A stretch of 64,000 bases of DNA from Nageia nagi (Eukaryota; Pinophyta): the NCBI GenBank assembly GCA_050084985.1, contig JBITNC010000002.1:36952001-37016000 (forward strand), given 5' to 3'. The translations under genes were made by a program, and so were the position numbers. Positions 57,785 to 64,000 of the stretch are shown one piece after another (within the stretch, counting starts at the first letter, position 1; each line of letters opens with the position of its first letter). Below the pieces are notes generated by a model. The model was not told the origin of the DNA. It worked only from the letters and a program-made list of their open reading frames with translations, and did no database searches.

Positions 57785-58441
57785 TCACAGGAAGGCTGAT
57801 ATGAATTCAATTATAGCAAGACCCATTGAAACATCACCACAACTGCTACTGAAGCCAAATGTGCCATCACCAAAAACCCCAGCGTCACTACAGGGATTGA
57901 TGCTAGTAGTCTCCTCCGCCACCTCATTCAAAGTCTTCCATGCACCAATGTGATTGATTCTAGTAGTTTCCATCACCAATGTGACTTATGCTATTAGTTT
58001 CCACCACCAAAAGACAATGCAGGTCCTACCTGGTTTTAGACACCACCTGAAGTAAACCTGCTTTACTTGTCAAGTTGAATAAGAAGTTGATGTCCTCCTG
58101 TGTGAACTCAGCAGTAACCACATTGAAGGGATGTCTTCCATGTAACCACATTGGTATTCATACCATGTATAGATTCAAAATCAGATGATCCAGAATCTGC
58201 ATTACAAAATAAGGATAGATTATTTGCATTATTTTGTAAAGGTAAAAAGTTAAAAAATTGTGGGAACAATTGATCTTAAACACACAGAGATTTCCTCGTA
58301 CCACTTTCCGAACCATTTGCGAAATCTGTTTATGAGGATTATTCTTCAACTTTCAGCAACTGTTGTTTGGAGATTATTATACGATGACTAGAAACCTACC
58401 TCTCCGAGCTTGCTTTTCTACAAATGAAGAAGCTGGAAGGA
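57785..58441 (-). other. Cluster of minus-strand exon-like segments (possible gene or pseudogene)
   Basis: Three short segments with good splice borders chain in one phase: 58400-58441 (after TAATATGCAG, ending AGAG|GTAGGT), 58284-58325 (after ATAAACAG, ending CTGT|GTGTTT) and 58164-58196 (after TAATGCAG, ending CATG|GTATGA). They read 'LPASSFVEKQARR', 'DFANGSESGTRKSL' and 'SGSSDFESIH'. Next, 58150-58028 is open and reads 'WLHGRHPFNVVTAEF' and 'EDINFLFNLTSKAGLLQVVS', a protein-like text that I cannot place. A last open piece (57785-57979) begins 'METTRINHIGAWKTLNEV'. Phases between the third segment and the next do not fit, so the model is incomplete. No gene name is justified. Confidence 0.35.
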
Positions 58442-58444
58442 CTG

Positions 58445-59480
58445 CATATTATACGTCAAGACAGGAATTAGGATTTAAAAACATAAATATGAAGAATCAA
58501 ATCTTATATTAAACTAATGTTAAGAGCATTATTTATATGAGGGAAATTTCTGTTCCAATATTGAATAGTCATGTTTTATGATCTTTAATTGCATATATTT
58601 GTAATGATTACTGTAAATAATCTTGTTGGCCATAAGGGTGAAACTAAATATAATTCTATTTGAAATGGTAAATACTTACTAAAAAAATATAAATATGAAT
58701 GTAATTAAAAAAAATGGAAAAGTAAAGATTAATATAATATGATAAATATTTAGCTTTATCCATTGAATCTTACAAATTCAAAGATAATTTAGATATTTAC
58801 AAAATAAAAATATTAGTAGGATCACTCACTTTATTATATTATTAATTTTAATTTTTTTGAAAATAAACAAAATCTCAAATATAATACCATGACTTTAGAT
58901 TATAGTGTGATCCTCATTAATGCATGATGTTGAATATGAATAAAAAATTTGATATCTTATATCATTTGAAAATAAAAACACTTTTAAGATCAAATCATTC
59001 TTCTATCTTTATAAATAATTAACTTTAGGTCTTTGAAAATAAATTAAACATCAAAACAACTCTATTGTAGGCAATATTTGATCCTTTTGAGAGCATGATG
59101 TTAGATATGAATCCTAAGCCATATATTTGTAAAGATAAAAATATATTTTTCAATATATGTTTAGATCTTCCTCTTCTTCTTGTAACTCCTTTTTTAGATC
59201 TTCCTTTTCCTTCTTAAATTCTTCTTTTTCCTCACTCCCCTCTTAAGATTTAGAATAGAAAGAAGTCTAAGACAAAAACTTAATACAAAATCATGTTTCC
59301 TCACATATGAGGCGCATTTTTTTTATATTACTCCTAGAGGTTTTTGGCCCTTGAACCTTTGCAAAATTACACATAGGTCAGCTTGAAGCAAAATAAGTAG
59401 CATATCTTCCTAATATAACTTAATAGCCTAAAACATAACATTATATATGAAAATAATACAAATCTAAAGCAAAGATCCTA
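58445..59480. other. AT-rich stretch, no gene
   Basis: Only AT-rich sequence with short direct echoes ('TGATGTTxxATATGAAT' near 58925 and 59097). Nothing else is seen. Confidence 0.35.
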
Positions 59481-59489
59481 CTTTTTACT

Positions 59490-60155
59490 ATTGCTTTTTC
59501 CCTTAGATGATTCACTCTTTTCTTCCTCATCAACTTGTCTCAAGAATTTCATTGAGGCCCTGATATGTATAGCTAGTTCCACTCCTAGTAGTTTCATATA
59601 TGTCATAGTAGTTTGCGACATTTGGGACAAGTCTTTCATCAACTTGTGATTGATTTGAATGCATCAAGAGTTAGCTTCTAAGTTTCCTCCATTGACATTT
59701 TCCCCTTTTCCAATGTTAGCTCTTAGAGGGGTGGAAATTCAGTTCATTGCCTCTTCAACTACTTCTTTGAGATATGCTAACTCTTCATATGTTATTTCCT
59801 CCTCCGCATTATGTACTTCAATTTCCTCCTCCTCTACCTCTTGTGATCTTGCCACCTCCTCCTCCTTTGAAGCCTTCTTTTAATTCTACCTTCTTCTTGG
59901 ATATGGGTTCCATTGAATCAAATTCATCATTGTAGTTAACAATCTTCTTCTTGTTTCCTTTACTAATATGAGTAGATCTTTAAAATCCTTAAAACTTCCT
60001 CTTCTCTTCTATAAAGGAAAACCTTCTATTGCAAAGAGGTATGTTATCCTCCTCATCCTTCATCTATGGTACCTCTTCCACCCATATCTCTTTGCCTTTT
60101 GTTGATTCATTCCCTTTCCTCTTGGTGCAAAGAAACATTAGCTATTTGTAACACT
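59490..60155 (-). pseudogene. Acidic ORF remnant, probably retroelement-derived
   Basis: Read on the minus strand from 60155 the text is 'CTKRKGNESTKGKEIWVEEV', a stop, 'MKDEEDNIPLCNRRFSFIEE', more stops, then after a frameshift near 59885 a strongly acidic run ('EEEVARSQEVEEEEIEVHNA', 'EEEITYEELAYLKEVVEEAM'). It continues 'ISTPLRANIGKGENVNGGN', 'LMKDLSQMSQTTMTYMKL' and ends 'FLRQVDEEEKSESSKGK' at about 59490. The even amino-acid texture shows it was once coding for some 200 residues. The style recalls accessory or gag-like ORFs of plant LTR elements, but no domain is identified. Confidence 0.4.
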
Positions 60156-61742
60156 TAAATTTGGTCTACCTTAGGTATCCTTATTAGGTGTTTTGTTATA
60201 TTAATATTATATTATGTTATGTGCATTATGTTGTTCCACTTAAGATACTTCTTAGGTAATTTCATCTTTATTTTTGCAAGGTACCCCAACATCGATGTTA
60301 GCTTCTATGTGGAGGTTCACTTGCATATTTAAAGGTAAATATGATTACATGGGAAAGAATCAAGATCTGATCTTGATAGTTGATATATACATTTAAGTTT
60401 TTGTCAATGCTTCCTATTGAGATTAGGATCTTGTTATCACATGCGCATATATGTTATTTCATCTTCTGCAATTATATGTTTGGCTTAACTTATCGATACT
60501 TTGTTATATATTGGATCTTGGTTGTGAAGTTTACTCTTGAGATGCTTAGCATCTACATTTTCTTATGGGCTATAGCTACTATTCATGGGTCCATATTCAT
60601 GCTCCCTTGGGCATCCATGCTTTGATTCTAGTTTTCTGTTTTGCATGGAGATTCGCATATTGGGATCACTATCTTCGATAAGCTCTTGTATGCATATAAT
60701 ATTATTCATCCCAGGTAAGTTTAAGAGGTATATAACAATCTCTTGATCCCTTTCTCATCAGTGTTTGGTGTTATCTTGATCTCATAATCTAGATTCATTA
60801 TTTACTGTTACATTCATTTATATTTAGATTATTGTTCTTTGTTATCTTTACAGTTGGATCCATTTTTATCTTATTAATAAAGATAATACATTATCACATA
60901 TAAATATTTAACATAGTTACTACTTATCTCATCCTAAGGATCACTAAAAATATTCAACATAATTACGACACCCACCTTTTTATAGCATATCCATCTCTTA
61001 ACCAGGGTTGAAATATTTGTTGTTTGAACCACAATATTTTAATTTTATGGTATCATATTTTCTATATAATTTTTCATAAGAAACCCTAAGTTTTATTTAA
61101 TTTTCTACAAAATTAGGAAACCCTAATGCTTTTACATTATTGAAAGTTTGAAGGTATTTTTATTTTGTAGAATTTTATTTTTGGTTAAAACCTTAGGTTT
61201 TGAACCTAATTTATGGGGATTTTATGCATATTTATACCCTACAACTTTGCCTAAACCTTATATATTCATGGTAGGTAATTTTTTAGAAGGTAAGATTAGG
61301 TCTATTTGCAAGCATTATGAAGGTATTTTGAGTTGAAGAATTTTTTTTGGGGTTTCATTTTTACATAAAACATTAGATTTTAAGCCTAATTTTTAAATAT
61401 TTGGTGGATGTTTATGCCCTAAAATTTTGCCTAATCCTTAGATATGCACGATAGAAAAACATGGGAAGGTGAAATTGAGATTATTATATGTATTTTTTTG
61501 AGGTTTTTGGTTAAGAAATAAATATTTTTATAGAAAAATCTAAATTTTCAAGGTGATTTTAGTCAATTTGGTTATTTTTTACATTAGAAAATCTTGTATT
61601 ACACATGTATATTTCATATTGGGATATTTTGGTGATTTTTCAAAAATTACATATTTTTGGATAATTTTTTATCAACAAAAATCCCAAAGGTTTTGGAGGT
61701 ATTTTATGTCTATTTCTTTGATTGTGATATATATGACAATAT
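60156..61742. other. AT-rich stretch with a degenerate ~180-bp direct repeat
   Basis: ORFs at 60380-60625, 61148-61336 and 61553-61810 have no recognisable content. Near 61197-61276 and 61376-61453 the phrases 'CCTAATTTxT', 'GCATATTTATACCCTA / GGATGTTTATGCCCTA', 'TTTTGCCTAAxCCTTA' and 'ATATxCAxGxTAG' recur in the same order, about 180 bp apart. Confidence 0.4.
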
Positions 61743-64000
61743 CAGTAGGGAAATATTATGCTAGCATTAATGCTGGGAACAATGCTAATCCTAGAAAACA
61801 CACCTTTTAATGCCATTAATTTAACAACATAAAAATTGAAGCAGCTAGAAATGGAGGTATACAATAATGCTTAAGTCGACATGTAACTAATTAAGTAAAT
61901 ATTCCTAATGACAAAACTACCCTTAAAAGGAACAACTTCTAAAAGGGAACATCATAGTCCTCCCTTCCTGAATCGATTGACCCCAAGCAATGCAAGATTG
62001 TTGCATATCATTACTTATTCATAATGATAATGTGTTGTATTCAATGTATCATTGGAAACATCAAGATTCATACATGCTATGAATGATTTTTGAAGTACAA
62101 ACCTTCATCATGTTAGCTTCATTAGTCATGTCTTACAAATAATTATATATGAAATCTATTAAATCATATCTCCCTTGCTTTGCTATGATGCATAATTGAT
62201 CATAAATTGAAAAAGAAAGGTTCATAACAACTTTTGTTAGATATGTATCAATGTTGAGAAAGAATTAAGCCAATTTTGGATCTTCATCAATACCCCTTAG
62301 CAATACCAAGTATCTCATCCACCATATCCTCAACTGAACTCTAACGATAACCATTCAATCATCCTCAACCATCTACATAATTCTTGCATCTCTTTTATCC
62401 TGTAATATTGTCTTGCTCTCCTCCAATGCAACCCATGAGGAATGGTAGGAATCATCCAAAATTCAATCCAAGAACTCCTAAAATGACCCATCTTTAATAG
62501 TATTCAAACCATCATCAAGTGTAATTGTGATATCACCAAGTGCCATAAACAAGTCTATTACATCTTGGATGCCTTCAATCTTGCAATGAGAGTTTTTCTA
62601 AGTAATCTTGAAGAAGATAATTAATGTTCCTCTTGTAGAAACTAGTAAGGCATGTTCATGTGCTATGCTTGGAATAAATGTTACCAAAACACTTCTTGTC
62701 TCATCAACCACTAATGTAATCCTCCATGCATACATTCTATTATCCAAGCCATCAACAAATGATGTAAAAATAGAAAATATTTTGATAGTATACCTTACAA
62801 TCTTCATGATATGGAGTAGAGCCTCCATTTCCCTTATATTAAGAGATTTTTCCTCCAAACTTACTTCCATACCCTAGTCACATGCTACCATTGGACATGT
62901 TATCTTCTCTAAATTTAAAATACGGTAAAAAAAATTAACGAATCAACATAATCATGCAAAGCATACCTTCCAAGGATTGGACAAGTATCTTACTAATTGG
63001 TGGAATGAGAACTCAAGAGTGTAGAGATGCTCCTAAATCCCTTATAAGCCAAATATCCCACATGCACTTTGGAGGGGTTCTTCTCTCCTTCCACATCCTT
63101 CTTTCCTAGTCATCCATATTCATGCATCATCTCCAAATGACTAGATGAACCCTTAGAAAAGTAGTCATTTATGCCTTGCAGTGTAGATTCCTTTCTATCG
63201 AAGTCAAATTTCATCACTAAATTTTGATAATTTGAGAAGATATCTCCCAAATTATATAGCCACTAGATACTCCAAAACTTAAATGTAGAATACTATATAA
63301 ATGGTAGACATAGAAGTCCTCCCTAGCCACATATTCTTGGCTGATTACACAAAATTTCTCCACTATTCTCTCCACCATCGTAAGTTTCCTATTTACATTA
63401 TTCATACAAAGCCTTCAAACTCCTTGCTCTTAAGGTCCTTATTTCATATAAATTCCTCATGATGAAGTTATGGATGGATCCTAGATCTATCAATACCATA
63501 ACCTCTTGATTTACAACCATATATTTGACCTTAAGTATGAAGTATCTGGGTGCCCACATAATAATATGATCATTCATCCTATGGCATTCTTACTATTAGG
63601 AGTAGGAAGTTATTACTTACGATCAAATCCAACTTCAAGTTCGAATCATCATCCTATGAGATCACCTCAATATAGTGAAGTTTTCCTCTATCTAAGAACC
63701 TATGACCATACTCCCAAGGTTTCTTGCAACTAAAATAAAATTTTCTCTTCCTCAACTTGTTCTTATTGTTAGGAGCATGCAGTTCTTGCTTCTGATCAAA
63801 TCCTCCTAAATCTAGCTCTAAGTTTGAATCATTATCCTTTGAGATCATCTTAATATAGTGAAATTATCATTTTCCTAGGCACCTATGGAAATGCTCCCAA
63901 GGTTTCTTGTAACTAAAATAAAATCTTGTTTTGATAGTTGAAGGTATCATATCTAACATCCCTCTTCTAATTGTCCCTATCTTGGTTGGAGTAGTGGGCT
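61743..64000 (-). mobile_element. RT-less LTR element, copy D (runs off window)
   Basis: From CAGTAGGG at 61743 to the window end the sequence is nearly identical to 42109-44276, including the chimeric LTR end. D keeps about 93 bp (near 62176-62268) that B lost, and at most sites where B and C differ D has the base of one or the other, so D is closest to the common parent. It contains the unknown ORF (62190-62877), the protease (63200-63520, with a one-base deletion near 63459) and the second knuckle module (63654-63848). The gag and 5' LTR must lie beyond 64000. Confidence 0.75.
62190..62880 (-). pseudogene. Unknown post-protease ORF, copy D (most complete)
   Basis: The open part 62598-62870 equals that of copies B and C. 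Beyond the TAG after 'FFKIT' the frame continues through the 'DLFMALGD', 'SSWVALEES' and 'WWMRYLVLL' landmarks, and the stretch absent from B (62176-62268) supplies the 'DQLCIIAKQGRYDLIDF'-like end seen in copy A. This makes it the best template for searching the family. No function is recognised. Confidence 0.5.

Noticed and set aside
61743-64000. Copy D as a recombinant of B and C
   Set aside because: D alternately agrees with B and with C, but this is explained more simply by private mutations in B and in C relative to a D-like parent.

Overview
The window looks like nuclear DNA from a large, repeat-rich plant genome. It is strongly AT-rich. It holds pentatricopeptide-repeat (PPR) protein remnants of the plant PLS/E type, plant-type Copia, Gypsy and L1-like LINE elements, and LTR priming sites complementary to plant initiator tRNA-Met. 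A gymnosperm (conifer-like) genome is my best guess, from the size, age and decay of the repeats, but this is inference. I see no bacterial operons, rRNA, tRNA or CRISPR. Almost every coding trace is broken, mostly by in-frame stops where the family has Gln, Trp or Arg codons, which fits long decay of methylated DNA.

Layout: (1) 1-630 is an LTR-like fragment. (2) 631-7384 and 31808-33545 are two tandem, decayed PPR-E genes. The second is split by a Copia element (7385-31807). (3) The Copia element is itself split inside its RNase H domain by about 19.3 kb (11802-31074). That block carries an L1-like LINE on the minus strand (about 14780-17760), a complete but dead Ty3/Gypsy element (18247-24416), a CACTA-like DNA transposon with satellite-like subterminal repeats (24696-30157), and another PPR scrap. 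(4) 33546-36906 is AT-rich with no recognisable gene. (5) 36907-50122 holds three minus-strand copies of one non-autonomous LTR element (gag and protease, no reverse transcriptase). One is complete (A, 36907-41915); two form a tandem sharing an LTR (B-C, 42109-50122). A fourth copy (D) starts at 61743 and runs off the window. (6) 50123-53700 holds a LINE scrap and short tandem repeats.

(7) 53700-58441 is the one stretch that looks like host genes. On the plus strand, 55475-56636 fits a spliced methyl-CpG-binding-domain (MBD) gene: an AT-hook, an MBD split across two exons with matching splice phases, and a 168-codon open third exon carrying a 46-residue module duplicated without gaps, whose family I do not recognise. 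Facing it on the minus strand is a cluster of short exon-like pieces. (8) 58445-61742 is AT-rich and contains an acidic minus-strand ORF remnant.

The genes do not form a pathway. The picture is nested transposon insertion into a PPR gene cluster, next to a possibly expressed or recently decayed MBD-type gene. The best candidates for something undescribed are the MBD protein's duplicated C-terminal module, the RT-less LTR element with an unknown conserved ORF after its protease, and the CACTA-like element whose 12-bp subterminal repeat has grown into an 84-bp higher-order array open on both strands.
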